A stretch of 64,000 nt of DNA from an uncultured Pelagibacteraceae bacterium (lineage in GTDB: Bacteria > Pseudomonadota > Alphaproteobacteria > Pelagibacterales > Pelagibacteraceae): NCBI GenBank assembly GCA_902560815.1, contig CACENP010000002.1:1-64000 (forward strand). Direction: 5' to 3'. A program made the position numbers and the translations under genes. Position 1 is the stretch's first letter; each line of letters starts with the position of its first letter. A model generated the notes under the pieces. It saw only the letters and a program-made list of their open reading frames with translations. It did not search any database and was not told where the DNA came from. Below are positions 19,972 through 29,759 of this stretch, one piece after another.

Positions 19972-21009
19972 ATGAAAAAAAGAGTATTAATAACAGGTGG
20001 AGCCGGTTTCATAGCACACCATACTATTAAACATATATTAGACAAAACTGATTGGGATGTTGTTTCTCTAGATAGGTTAGATTATTCAGGAAACTTAAAT
20101 AGAATTTCAGACATGATGAATGAAATGTCTGACAAAAATAAAAAGAGACTAAGGGTTGTTCATCATGATTTAAGAGCTGAAATTAATGAAATGCTTTCAG
20201 CCGATTTGGGGAAATTTAACTTCATCTTGCATATGGCAGCATCTAGTCATGTTGATAGATCAATCACAGATCCATTAACTTTTGTATACGACAATGTTGT
20301 TGCGACGTGCAATATTCTTAACTTTGCAAGAAAATGTAAAAATTTAGAATTATTTGTTTACTTTAGTACTGATGAAGTTTTTGGACCAGCACCGAATAAA
20401 GTAAAATATAAAGAGAGAGATAGATATAATTCAACTAACCCCTACAGCGCAACAAAAGCTGGCGGTGAAGAATTAGCTGTAGCTTTTGAAAATAGTTATC
20501 AATTACCTGTTTTTATAACTCATACAATGAATGTTTTTGGTGAAAGACAGCATCCAGAAAAATTTATTCCAAAATGTATTATAAGTGCCAGAGATGGATT
20601 ATCTGTTGAAATACACAGTAACAAAAATAAAACTAAAGCTGGAAGTAGACATTATATTCATGCAGCAGATGTTGCTGATGGATGTTTATTTTTAATTAAA
20701 AATAAAAATAAAATTTTAAAAAAAATTAAAAACGACTATGGAGGAGCAAAATGTCCAAAATTCAATTTGGTTGGCCCAGTTGAATTAGATAATTTACAAT
20801 TAGCTAAATTAATAGCTAAATCAGTAGGAAAAAAAATAAAATATAAAATGGTTGATTTTCACAGCAGTAGACCAGGTCATGATTTAAGATATGCTCTAGA
20901 TGGAAATTTAATGAAACAATTGGGCTGGAAACCAAAGATATCTATAGAAAAAAGAATTCACGAAGTTGTAAATTGGACTTTAAAAAATAAAAGATGGTTA
21001 AAATTATAA
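19972..21009 (+). CDS. dTDP-glucose 4,6-dehydratase-like NAD-dependent epimerase/dehydratase
   Basis: ITGGAGFIAHHTIKH, AASSHVDRSITDP, FSTDEVFGPAP, YSATKAGGEELA. Confidence 0.88.
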   Translation: MKKRVLITGGAGFIAHHTIKHILDKTDWDVVSLDRLDYSGNLNRISDMMNEMSDKNKKRLRVVHHDLRAEINEMLSADLGKFNFILHMAASSHVDRSITDPLTFVYDNVVATCNILNFARKCKNLELFVYFSTDEVFGPAPNKVKYKERDRYNSTNPYSATKAGGEELAVAFENSYQLPVFITHTMNVFGERQHPEKFIPKCIISARDGLSVEIHSNKNKTKAGSRHYIHAADVADGCLFLIKNKNKILKKIKNDYGGAKCPKFNLVGPVELDNLQLAKLIAKSVGKKIKYKMVDFHSSRPGHDLRYALDGNLMKQLGWKPKISIEKRIHEVVNWTLKNKRWLKL

Positions 21010-21014
21010 CTTCT

Positions 21015-21091
21015 TGGTAGCGGGAAGTGGGATCGAACCACTGACCTCGGGCTTATGAGTCCCGCGCTCTAACCAACTGAGCTACCCCGCC
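21015..21091 (-). tRNA. tRNA-Met (CAT), probably elongator
   Basis: GGCGGGGTAGCTCAGTTGGTTAGAGCGCGGGACTCATAAGCCCGAGGTCAGTGGTTCGATCCCACTTCCCGCTACCA; 77 nt, encoded CCA, CAT anticodon. Confidence 0.93.
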
Positions 21092-21196
21092 ACTTGATTT
21101 CTGTTGATTTATAATAGTTTTATATTTTGTTTCAATACTTATCCACAAGTCATAATTCAATTGAAATAATGTTTTTCGACGTTAGTTTCATCATCG

Positions 21197-22231
21197 ATGA
21201 GAATTGAAGAAGAATTAAAACTAGACTACTCAGATGTATTATTTAGGCCTAAAAGAAGCACTTTAAAAAGCAGAAAAGACGTAAATCTATTAAGAACGTA
21301 TAGATTTAAATACAGTAAAAATGAATGGTCTGGCACACCAATTATGGCAGCAAATATGGATGGGGTTGGAGAATTAGGCGTTGCCGAAAAAATTAATGAA
21401 TATGGAATGATTACTTGCTTAACAAAACAGCATGATATTAAAAAAATTAAGCAATATAAAAAAATTAAATCAATGTACCAAAATATTGCAATCAGTATTG
21501 GAATTAAAAAAGAAGACTTTCAAAACTTAGATAAAATAATGAAAGAGTTTAGTTTTTTTAAGTTTATTTGCATAGATGTTGCAAATGGTTATTCAGAGCA
21601 TTTTACAAGCTTTATCAAATCAGTAAGAGATAAATACCCAACAAAAACAATAATTGCTGGAAATGTAGTAACAGCAGATATGACTCAAGAACTAGTGTTA
21701 AGTGGAGCAGATATAGTTAAAGTTGGAATAGGCCCTGGAAGTGTTTGCACAACAAGAATTCAAACTGGTGTTGGATATCCTCAATTAAGCGCTGTGATAG
21801 AATGTGCAGATGCCGCTCACGGATTAGGTGCACATATAATTGCAGATGGTGGATGTACTTGCCCTGGAGATGTTGCAAAAGGATTTGGTGGAGGAGCAGA
21901 TTTTGTTATGCTTGGAGGAATGCTTGCTGGTCATGATGAAGGAAAAGGTAAATTAGTTAAATCTAATGGATCAAAATATATTGAATTTTATGGATCAAGC
22001 TCTGATATTGCAAATAAAAAACATTATGGTGGGTTGTCAGATTATAGAAGTAGCGAAGGTAGAACAGTTAGAGTTAAATATAGAGGCAAAATAAAAGATA
22101 CTATTTTAAATATATTAGGCGGAGTTAGAAGTAGTTGTACATATGTTGGTGCGCCATCACTAAAACAATTAAGCAAATGTACAACATTTGTAAGAGTCAG
22201 CAATCAATACAATGACACTTTTTCTAAATAG
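21197..22231 (+). CDS. guaC: GMP reductase (IMPDH/GMPR family)
   Basis: MRIEEELKLDYSDVLFRPKRSTLKSR, GIGPGSVCTTR, LGGMLAGHDE, NILGGVRSSCTYVGA. Confidence 0.92.
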   Translation: MRIEEELKLDYSDVLFRPKRSTLKSRKDVNLLRTYRFKYSKNEWSGTPIMAANMDGVGELGVAEKINEYGMITCLTKQHDIKKIKQYKKIKSMYQNIAISIGIKKEDFQNLDKIMKEFSFFKFICIDVANGYSEHFTSFIKSVRDKYPTKTIIAGNVVTADMTQELVLSGADIVKVGIGPGSVCTTRIQTGVGYPQLSAVIECADAAHGLGAHIIADGGCTCPGDVAKGFGGGADFVMLGGMLAGHDEGKGKLVKSNGSKYIEFYGSSSDIANKKHYGGLSDYRSSEGRTVRVKYRGKIKDTILNILGGVRSSCTYVGAPSLKQLSKCTTFVRVSNQYNDTFSK

Positions 22232-22288
22232 AGGTTTCAATTCCAATAAATAATTTGTTATATTTTTGTATAAAAAAAATTATTTCTT

Positions 22289-23260
22289 ATGGAAAATATA
22301 AATATTGGTATCTTAAATCCTACAAAATTATCTGAAAAAAAAATTTATGAAACTTATTGTGATAATTATGATTCTATACATTACTTATTTGTCGAATTCC
22401 AGTTCTCTTGGATGCAGCAAGCTTATAAAGCATTGGGAGATATAGATAAGTATAATATCTTGGTATATTTATACAAAGAAAATTTTCTTGAACTTAGCGA
22501 ACTATTTAAAGTTAAATCTTTAAATGAGTTCTATATTAATCCTAGATTTAATTTAGAAAAAATTAATATAATTCAAATATCAAAAAGACTCAGATTATCC
22601 AAAGAAACTACAAGAAGGAAAATATTGGAATTGGAAAAAGATGGGGTATTAATAAAAAATAAAAAAATAATTACTGTCACTTTAAAAGCGGGTTTACTTC
22701 AAAAGCCAGAGTCGGTGATTGATTCCTTTTCAAAAATTTTACAGTATGTTTCATATTTACTGCACAAGGAGAAAAAAGTAAAAAATTATTATGAAAAAAA
22801 ATTTTTTATAAATAAAATAAATGAAAGATTTACTCAAATCTTAGCAATTTTTTTAGATTATCAAATAAAGTATCTTCTTGTAAGAAAACAAATTGCTAAT
22901 AATGATATGGAGCTATGGTTCATCATTGGTTCCTTGCTTTATAATCAAATTATGTTTTTAAAAAAGTCTGAAAAAAAAAATCATTATCAAAAAGAATGGA
23001 TAGAGGAAGTTTTAAATTTTGGAAATAAAAAAGGAATAAATGCAATGTCTATAAGTGATCTTACAGGAATTCCAAGACCAACTGTGATTAGAAAACTAAA
23101 AATACTTTTAAAGCAAAAAGATATTTATAAAGATAAAGATAACCTTTATTATATTACAGAAGGCAAATTGATTACTGAATTAAATAAGCATAGATTAAAC
23201 AATATAAAAGAACTGAGTTCTATAATTTCAAGAATTAATAATATTATCTTTTTTTCTTAA
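22289..23260 (+). CDS. Putative transcriptional regulator with two winged-helix segments
   Basis: Two HTH-like stretches: ISKRLRLSKETTRRKILELEKDGVLI and ISDLTGIPRPTVIRKLKILLKQKDIY. Confidence 0.65.
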   Translation: MENINIGILNPTKLSEKKIYETYCDNYDSIHYLFVEFQFSWMQQAYKALGDIDKYNILVYLYKENFLELSELFKVKSLNEFYINPRFNLEKINIIQISKRLRLSKETTRRKILELEKDGVLIKNKKIITVTLKAGLLQKPESVIDSFSKILQYVSYLLHKEKKVKNYYEKKFFINKINERFTQILAIFLDYQIKYLLVRKQIANNDMELWFIIGSLLYNQIMFLKKSEKKNHYQKEWIEEVLNFGNKKGINAMSISDLTGIPRPTVIRKLKILLKQKDIYKDKDNLYYITEGKLITELNKHRLNNIKELSSIISRINNIIFFS

Positions 23261-23484
23261 ATGGAAACTATAATACCTGTTACAATTATAACAGTTGCAA
23301 CTAATCCAAAAAAAATTGTGGATTCCATTTTTTCTTTTTTTTGTTCTGATCTAACATTGTTAAGAAGAACGTTTATGTCTACCCTTTTTTTTTTGGAAGA
23401 ATTTTTTAATGAGTGAAGTTCACCTTCCATTGTTTGGGTCTCAATCGAATTTTTAGTGATTTGCTCTCCACTCATATAATCCAA
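23257..23484 (-). CDS. Small hypothetical protein with C-terminal TM helix
   Basis: 75 aa; C-terminal hydrophobic segment TIFFGLVATVIIVTGIIVSI. Confidence 0.55.
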   Translation of the reverse strand: MDYMSGEQITKNSIETQTMEGELHSLKNSSKKKRVDINVLLNNVRSEQKKEKMESTIFFGLVATVIIVTGIIVSI

Positions 23485-23505
23485 ATTTAATCACATAAAA
23501 CTATT

Positions 23506-23529
23506 TTGAACAATTAATTAATTGTCCAA
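23506..23529. promoter_or_regulatory. Near-perfect 24-nt palindrome in an intergenic gap
   Basis: TTGAACAATTAATTAATTGTCCAA; 16-bp perfect core and 11 of 12 arm pairs. Confidence 0.5.
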
Positions 23530-23569
23530 TTTGGGTTAGTAAAGAAAAACACCCTATAATGGTTCTAAA

Positions 23570-26014
23570 TTAATAATTTTTATAATTTTTTTGATTAAGA
23601 GGTTTGTGCAAAATATCTGCTAAGTATTTATTTTTTTCTATTTCAATTTCAATTACATTATTTTTTAAAGATTTAATATCTTCGTCAATTTTTACATATC
23701 CAAAAGCCAAATTTTTATTAAAACTAAATGAAAAATTTCCTGAAGTTGTTCTTCCAATAATTTTACCATTTAAATAAATGGGCTCATCATGAAGTATTAA
23801 TGGTTCACCTGGTTTACTGTTTTTTAAAGTTAACATTAAAAAATTTTTTTTTTGTTTTTTTTCCTTAATTTTAAGTAATGCTTGCTTACCAATAAAATCT
23901 ATATTTTTTTTATAACTAATTGCAAAATTAAGACCTGCTTCATATTGGTTTTCTTCTGGTGAAATATCATGTCCCCAGTGTAAAAAACCACTTTCCATTC
24001 TCATAATATCCATTGCATGCATACCACAAAGACTTAGCTGAAATTTTTTTCCGCTATTTATAATTAAGTTATAAATTTCTTTAGCTTTATCTTTTTTTAT
24101 ATAAAGTTCGTAACCTAATTCTCCCACATATGATAATCTTTGGGCCCAAACTTTTGTTTCATTTATTTTAATATATTTTGAAGTTCCAAATTTAAAATTT
24201 TCATTTGAATAATCATCGTTACTTAAATCTTTCATTAAATCTCTACTTTTTGGCCCAAATACTCCAAGCACACAAAAATCATCAGTACAATCATATATTT
24301 TAATATTTTCAGATAAGTGTTTTTCTATATGAAATTTATCATGCTCTCTATTTGCTGCAGCTGTTATAATTCTATAATGATCATCTTTTATGCAAACAAC
24401 AGTTAGGTCTGTTTCAATTCCTCCATCTTCATTAAGCATTTGAGTATAAGTACATTTTCCAATTTCTTTTTTAATATTAGCAGTACAGATTTTTTGAAGT
24501 TCTTCATGAACATTTTTGCCTTCTAATTCGTATTTTGCAAAGGGAGTTAATTCAAATAATCCAACATTTTCTCTTGTATTTTTTGTCTCAAATTCTGCAG
24601 ATGGATACCAATTTTGGTAATTATAAGAATATTTATATTCAGCAACTTCCCCTTTCTTTGCAAACCACATTGGTCTTTCATATCCTCCGGAAACTCCAAA
24701 ACATGCTCCAGCTTTTGCTAACTCTTCATGATAAGGAACTATTTTTTGATTTCTTGAAGTTTTGTGCTGTTTAAATGGCCAGTGCATTCCATATAAATCT
24801 CCTAAAGTTTCCGTTACTCTTTCTTTAATAAAATTTATGTCTGAATGAAAATTTTGAAATCTTTTAATATCATAAATAAATAAATCTTCATTAATATGAC
24901 CTTTTATTAACCATTCAGCTGTAACTTTGCCTACACCTCCTCCACTTCCAATTCCGATGCTATTTAATCCAGAACATGAAAATAAATTTTTAATTCCTGG
25001 TACTTCTCCTAAAAGAGTATTTGTGTCGGGAGTAAAAGATTCTGGTCCTGCAAAAAATTTTCTAATTCCAGCTTTTTCTAACATTGGAACCCTTTTTAAA
25101 GCTGCTTCTAAATATGGTTCAAAATGTTCAAAATTTTCTGGAAATTCACCATAAGAAAAATCTTCTGGAACTCTATTGGTTTTATTAAATGCAGGAATTG
25201 ATTTTCCTTCAAATATTCCTATTAACATTTTTCCCGCATCTTCCTTTAGATATAAACTGTCATCAAAATCTCTTAAAACTGGGATATTTTTTGGTAACTC
25301 ATTAATACCTTCAGTAATTACATAAAAGTGCTCTGCGGGGTATAATGGAATACTAAAACCTGTATCTTCTCCTATTTGTCTAGACCACATTCCTGCTGCA
25401 AGAACTATATATTCACATTCAATAGTTTTGCCGTTTACAATAACTCCTGCTACTCTTCCATTTTTTTTAATTATTTTTTCTACAGGTGATTTTTCAAATA
25501 TTTTAATACCTTCTTTTCGTGCAGCTTTTGCGAGTAAATTTGTTACTCCTATTGGGTCAGCTTGACCATCGCCTGGCATAAAAATTCCACCTAAAACATT
25601 TTTTTTGTTAATGATTGGATAAATTTTTTTTATTTGATCGATATTTAATACCTCAACATTTACATCAAACAATTGTGCTGTGGTCGCTTGTCTTTTAAGT
25701 TCTTGCCATCTTCCCTTTGTGGTTGCAATTGATAAAGCTCCATTTAGTTTAAGACCACTTGAAAAATCTATTTCTTTTTCTAATTTTTTATAAAGCTCTA
25801 AAGAATATTTTCTAATCTTTGTTACACCTGCAGAAGGTCCTAATTGACTAACAAGGCCTGCTGCATGCCAAGTAGTACCTGAAGTTAACTGGTCTCTTTC
25901 AAGTAAAATAGTATCTTTCCAACCAAATTTTGCCAAATGATATGCTGTTGAACAACCGGTTACACCACCTCCTATAACAACAACTTTTGTACTGCTAGGC
26001 AGTTCTTTTTTCAT
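23570..26014 (-). CDS. FAD-dependent dimethylglycine/sarcosine dehydrogenase-like protein with C-terminal GcvT domain
   Basis: VVVIGGGVTGCSTAYHLAKFGWKDTILLERDQLTSGTTWHAAGLV; C-terminal GcvT-like AMDIMRMESGFLHWGHDISPEENQYEAGLNF. Confidence 0.9.
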   Translation of the reverse strand: MKKELPSSTKVVVIGGGVTGCSTAYHLAKFGWKDTILLERDQLTSGTTWHAAGLVSQLGPSAGVTKIRKYSLELYKKLEKEIDFSSGLKLNGALSIATTKGRWQELKRQATTAQLFDVNVEVLNIDQIKKIYPIINKKNVLGGIFMPGDGQADPIGVTNLLAKAARKEGIKIFEKSPVEKIIKKNGRVAGVIVNGKTIECEYIVLAAGMWSRQIGEDTGFSIPLYPAEHFYVITEGINELPKNIPVLRDFDDSLYLKEDAGKMLIGIFEGKSIPAFNKTNRVPEDFSYGEFPENFEHFEPYLEAALKRVPMLEKAGIRKFFAGPESFTPDTNTLLGEVPGIKNLFSCSGLNSIGIGSGGGVGKVTAEWLIKGHINEDLFIYDIKRFQNFHSDINFIKERVTETLGDLYGMHWPFKQHKTSRNQKIVPYHEELAKAGACFGVSGGYERPMWFAKKGEVAEYKYSYNYQNWYPSAEFETKNTRENVGLFELTPFAKYELEGKNVHEELQKICTANIKKEIGKCTYTQMLNEDGGIETDLTVVCIKDDHYRIITAAANREHDKFHIEKHLSENIKIYDCTDDFCVLGVFGPKSRDLMKDLSNDDYSNENFKFGTSKYIKINETKVWAQRLSYVGELGYELYIKKDKAKEIYNLIINSGKKFQLSLCGMHAMDIMRMESGFLHWGHDISPEENQYEAGLNFAISYKKNIDFIGKQALLKIKEKKQKKNFLMLTLKNSKPGEPLILHDEPIYLNGKIIGRTTSGNFSFSFNKNLAFGYVKIDEDIKSLKNNVIEIEIEKNKYLADILHKPLNQKNYKNY

Positions 26015-26018
26015 TTAT

Positions 26019-27134
26019 CTATTTTATAATTTCTGCAGAAGATACAAAAGAGTGACCAAAAGCATCGGCAACTGCTTTATAAGTAACCTGGCCTTTATAA
26101 ACATTTAACCCTTCAAGAAAATTCTTGTCTTCTTTCAAAGCTTTTTGGTAACCGTTGGTAGCAAGTTTGTTTAAAAAAGGAAGTGTTGCCTTATTTAATG
26201 CTATAGTTGATGTTCTTGGGACTCCTCCAGGCATATTAGCAACACAATAATGAACAACATCATCAACAATATAAGTAGGATCAGCGTGAGTTGTTGGTTT
26301 GCTTGTTTCAACACACCCTCCTTGGTCAATTGCTACATCAACAATTACTGATCCTCGCTTCATTAATTTCAGCATGTCTTTAGTTACTAATTTTGGAGCT
26401 TCTGCTCCTGGAATTAATACTCCACCGACTAATAAATCTGCCTCTGCAACTAATTTTTTTAAATCTATTTTGTCACTTTGTTGAGGAATTATTTTGTCAC
26501 CAAATATTTCAGTTAATTGTTTTAATCTTGCTTCAGATTTATCTACAACATGAACTTTCGCTCTAAGTCCTGTTGCAATAATTGCCGCATTTTCTCCTAC
26601 AACACCTCCACCTAAAATTACTACTGTTCCACCTTCAACACCCGGTGCACCGCCCAACAATAATCCTCTTCCTTTTTGATTTTTTTCTAAACAATGAGCT
26701 CCAGCTTGTACTGACATTCTTCCTGCAACTGCGCTCATAGGAGCAAGCAATGGTAATCTTCCATTATTATCAGTAACAGTTTCATAAGCTATACATATTG
26801 ATTTTGAATCAATCAAACCTTGAGTTAATTCTTTTGCTGCAGCTAAATGAAGATAAGTAAAAACAATCTGATTTTCTTTAATCATTTTAACTTCATTTGA
26901 TAAAGGTTCTTTAACTTTAACAATTATTTCTGAATCATTAAAAATATCTTCTGCTTTGTCTATTATTTTAGCTCCAACAGATTTGTATTGATTGTTATCA
27001 AAACCAGCTTCAAAACCACCATTGTTTTCAACTAAAACTTCGTGTCCATTTGAAACTAAAGATTTGACACTATCTGGGGTGAGTCCAATTCTATTTTCTT
27101 GAGGTTTAATTTCTTTAGGAACTCCAATTTTCAT
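26019..27134 (-). CDS. ald: Alanine dehydrogenase
   Basis: MKIGVPKEIKPQENRIGLTPDSV, VVILGGGVVGENAAIIA, DQGGCVETSKPTTHADPTY. Confidence 0.95.
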   Translation of the reverse strand: MKIGVPKEIKPQENRIGLTPDSVKSLVSNGHEVLVENNGGFEAGFDNNQYKSVGAKIIDKAEDIFNDSEIIVKVKEPLSNEVKMIKENQIVFTYLHLAAAKELTQGLIDSKSICIAYETVTDNNGRLPLLAPMSAVAGRMSVQAGAHCLEKNQKGRGLLLGGAPGVEGGTVVILGGGVVGENAAIIATGLRAKVHVVDKSEARLKQLTEIFGDKIIPQQSDKIDLKKLVAEADLLVGGVLIPGAEAPKLVTKDMLKLMKRGSVIVDVAIDQGGCVETSKPTTHADPTYIVDDVVHYCVANMPGGVPRTSTIALNKATLPFLNKLATNGYQKALKEDKNFLEGLNVYKGQVTYKAVADAFGHSFVSSAEIIK

Positions 27135-27140
27135 AAAGAA

Positions 27141-28487
27141 CTAATTTTTTTTAGATTTTGCGTAATTATTAATTCCAGTTCTAAGTTTTTCAATTATTTC
27201 ATCAATATGTTTTTTTTCAGAAATAAACATTGGTGCAATAATTAAACAATCACCAGTAGCTTTAAAATTTACTCCTGCATCATAACAATGTTTAAAACAT
27301 GTAAATCCTGCTACACCAGGTTTTTTATCCATTTTCATATCAATTCCTGCCATCATGCCATAACCTCTTATGTTTTCTACTACATCAATATCTTTCAGTG
27401 AAAATATCGCTTCTTGGAAGTAAGGCGCCATTTCTTTTGATCTATTAAATATATCTTCTTTTTCAAAAATATCTTGAACTGCAAGAGCAGCAGCTACTGA
27501 TACTGGAATACCTGAGTAAGTATAACCGTGGAATAACTCAATAGTTCCTTTTGGTGCATTATCCATAATTGCATCATAAATTTCCTCTTTACATGCAACA
27601 ACACCCATAGGAACAATTCCATTAGTTGTAGCTTTAGCCATTGTCATTAAATCTGGTGTTACACCAAATTCTTGAGCTCCGAATGGAGAACCCATTCTTC
27701 CCCAACCTGTAATTACTTCATCAAAAATTAATAATATTCCGTGTTTATCGCAAATTTCTCTTAATCTTTGTAAGTATCCTTTTGGTGGAACTAGAGTTCC
27801 TGTTGATCCTGCTACAGGTTCAACAATACAAGCTGCTATGTTTTCTCCACCAAAATTTGCACAAATTCTTTCTAAATCATCTGCAAGTTCTGCTCCAGTT
27901 TCTGGCTGTCCTGATACAAATTTATGCTCAGGTAAATGAGTGTGTCTCATATGAACAACTCCTGGCATCAATACACTTGCAAAAGTTTTAACATTGTTAA
28001 CCATTCCTCCTACTGAAGTAGCTCCAATGTTCATTCCGTGGTATGCTCTTTCTCGGCCAACAAATCTAAATCTTTGACCTTCTCCTCTTGCTTTGTGATA
28101 AGCTACTGAAATTTTAATTGCTGTTTCAACCGCTGTTGATCCACAAATTGTATAAAAAATTCTATTTAAATTTCCTGGTGTATGTTTTGATATTTTTGTT
28201 GCAAGCTCAAATGAACCACCAAAACCTTGTTGGAATGGTTGTGCATAGTCTACGGTCTTTAATTGTTTGGTAATTGCTTCAATAATTTCTTCTCTTCCAT
28301 GACCAAGTGGATTGCAAAATAATCCAGAACTAGCGTCAATTTGAGTTTTTCCCTGATGATTTTTTAAATATACACCTTTTGCCTCTACTATTAATCTTGG
28401 GTTTTCTTTGAAGTCTTTATTTGAAGTAAATGGCATCCAATGCTCGTTAAGAGAATTGGGCATTTTAAATTTATTTTCTGAGCTCAT
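27141..28487 (-). CDS. Class III omega-amino acid:pyruvate aminotransferase (beta-alanine/taurine type)
   Basis: LNEHWMPFTSNKDFKENPRLIVEAKGVY, FDEVITGWGRMGSPFGAQEFGVTPDLMTMAKATTNG. Substrate not resolvable from sequence. Confidence 0.88.
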   Translation of the reverse strand: MSSENKFKMPNSLNEHWMPFTSNKDFKENPRLIVEAKGVYLKNHQGKTQIDASSGLFCNPLGHGREEIIEAITKQLKTVDYAQPFQQGFGGSFELATKISKHTPGNLNRIFYTICGSTAVETAIKISVAYHKARGEGQRFRFVGRERAYHGMNIGATSVGGMVNNVKTFASVLMPGVVHMRHTHLPEHKFVSGQPETGAELADDLERICANFGGENIAACIVEPVAGSTGTLVPPKGYLQRLREICDKHGILLIFDEVITGWGRMGSPFGAQEFGVTPDLMTMAKATTNGIVPMGVVACKEEIYDAIMDNAPKGTIELFHGYTYSGIPVSVAAALAVQDIFEKEDIFNRSKEMAPYFQEAIFSLKDIDVVENIRGYGMMAGIDMKMDKKPGVAGFTCFKHCYDAGVNFKATGDCLIIAPMFISEKKHIDEIIEKLRTGINNYAKSKKN

Positions 28488-28570
28488 AATTTTTTAATTT
28501 TTTTGTAAATCTAATTTCTGATTTCATAGACTAATTTTTAAAACCTCTCCATAAAAATCGTAATTTAAAC

Positions 28571-28591
28571 TATACACTTAAAGGTTGTATA
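28571..28591. promoter_or_regulatory. Inverted repeat in the divergent region upstream of the tauA-like gene
   Basis: TATACA-N9-TGTATA. Confidence 0.3.
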
Positions 28592-28688
28592 TGATCTCTT
28601 CTTTGTAAGGGTTCTAATAAACTATCATTTACAAGTCTCTTATTTTCCACTTTAATTATGTTTTTAAATTTAAAAAACAGGAGATTAA

Positions 28689-29666
28689 ATGAGAAAAATA
28701 ATTAGTTTTATTCTAGGAACTATTGTTGCTCTTAACTTATCAGTTTCAGTTGCTAACGCTGCTGCAAACGAAGTAAGAGTTGCATTCTTTTTAGAATGGG
28801 CAACACCAAACCAAGAAGCAAAAGTTAAAAAAACTTTTGATAAGGCTTTAGGTGTGCCTGTAAAATGGACTAACTTTGCAACTGGTGGTGAGATGACAGA
28901 GGCTATGTTGTCTGGAGATATTGATATATCTTACTCACAAGGTTTAACACCATTCGTAAACGCAGTTAATGCTAAAGCGCCTATTAAGCTTGTTGATATT
29001 GCAGTTATATACGGAATGGGTGGAACTACATGTGTTGCTGCTAAAGGTATCGATAAAGGAAATGCTTCTTCTAAATTAGACGGTCAAAAAGTTGCTGTTC
29101 CTTTAGGAACTATGGCTGACTATGTTTTTAAAGAAACAATGAGAGTTGTAGGAGCTGATATTTCTAAAATGAAAGTTGTTGATATGAACCCAGAAGATGG
29201 ATCTGCAGCATTTGTTAACGGTGACGTTGCAATGGCATGTTTATTTGGTGGTAAGTCTATCAAAGCAGCTAAAGAAAAAGGTGCTTCATTACTAACTGTT
29301 AAAGAAGCTCAAGATGCTGGTATTGCTGGTATTGATATTACTTCAGTAACTAACAAGTTCCTAAAAGAAAACCCAGGAATGGTTAGAACTTTCGTTGAAG
29401 TAACTCACGAAGCAAACGCTAGATACAATGATGGAAAAGCTGACATGAACGTAATCGCTAAAGATGCGGCTATGGATCTTGCAGGTACTAAAAAGCAAAT
29501 GGGTGGTTTTGAATTCCCTAATGCAGGTACTATGAAATCTAAGTATATGAATAAAGGTGGTATACTTATGACTTACCTAGAAGTTATGGGTAACATGTTT
29601 GCTACTTCAGAAAATCCAGCTCTTAAAGATTACGCAGCGGTAGTAGACACTAGTTTTCTTCCGTAA
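28689..29666 (+). CDS. tauA: Taurine-type ABC transporter substrate-binding protein
   Basis: Signal peptide; VRVAFFLEWATPNQEAKVKKTFDKALGVPVKWTNFATGGEMTEAMLSGDIDISYSQGLTPFV; followed by tauB and tauC homologs. Confidence 0.82.
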   Translation: MRKIISFILGTIVALNLSVSVANAAANEVRVAFFLEWATPNQEAKVKKTFDKALGVPVKWTNFATGGEMTEAMLSGDIDISYSQGLTPFVNAVNAKAPIKLVDIAVIYGMGGTTCVAAKGIDKGNASSKLDGQKVAVPLGTMADYVFKETMRVVGADISKMKVVDMNPEDGSAAFVNGDVAMACLFGGKSIKAAKEKGASLLTVKEAQDAGIAGIDITSVTNKFLKENPGMVRTFVEVTHEANARYNDGKADMNVIAKDAAMDLAGTKKQMGGFEFPNAGTMKSKYMNKGGILMTYLEVMGNMFATSENPALKDYAAVVDTSFLP

Positions 29667-29690
29667 TTAAGAGTTAAGAATAGAATATTA

Positions 29691-29730
29691 AATAGGCGCC
29701 AATTGAATAAATTGGTGCCTATTTTTTTTG
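29691..29730 (+). terminator. Intrinsic-terminator-like hairpin between tauA and tauB homologs
   Basis: AATAGGCGCCAATT-GAATA-AATTGGTGCCTATT (one G-T) followed by a T run. Confidence 0.8.
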
Positions 29731-29759
29731 TAAAAATTCTAATATAAAGTTCTATTATT

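Noticed and set aside
19080-21009. Glycosyltransferase/epimerase pair beside a tRNA as a genomic island edge
   Set aside because: No integrase, direct repeat or composition shift visible; ordinary surface-sugar genes.
21139-21147. Perfect DnaA-box-like TTATCCACA in the guaC/tRNA gap (possible origin signal)
   Set aside because: Single 9-mer; by composition about one chance hit is expected in 64 kb counting both strands, and no box cluster or dnaA/dnaN neighbours.
28488-28688. Possible riboswitch in the tauA leader
   Set aside because: No recognisable glycine, SAM or TPP riboswitch core; only weak AT-rich pairings and the TATACA-N9-TGTATA repeat.
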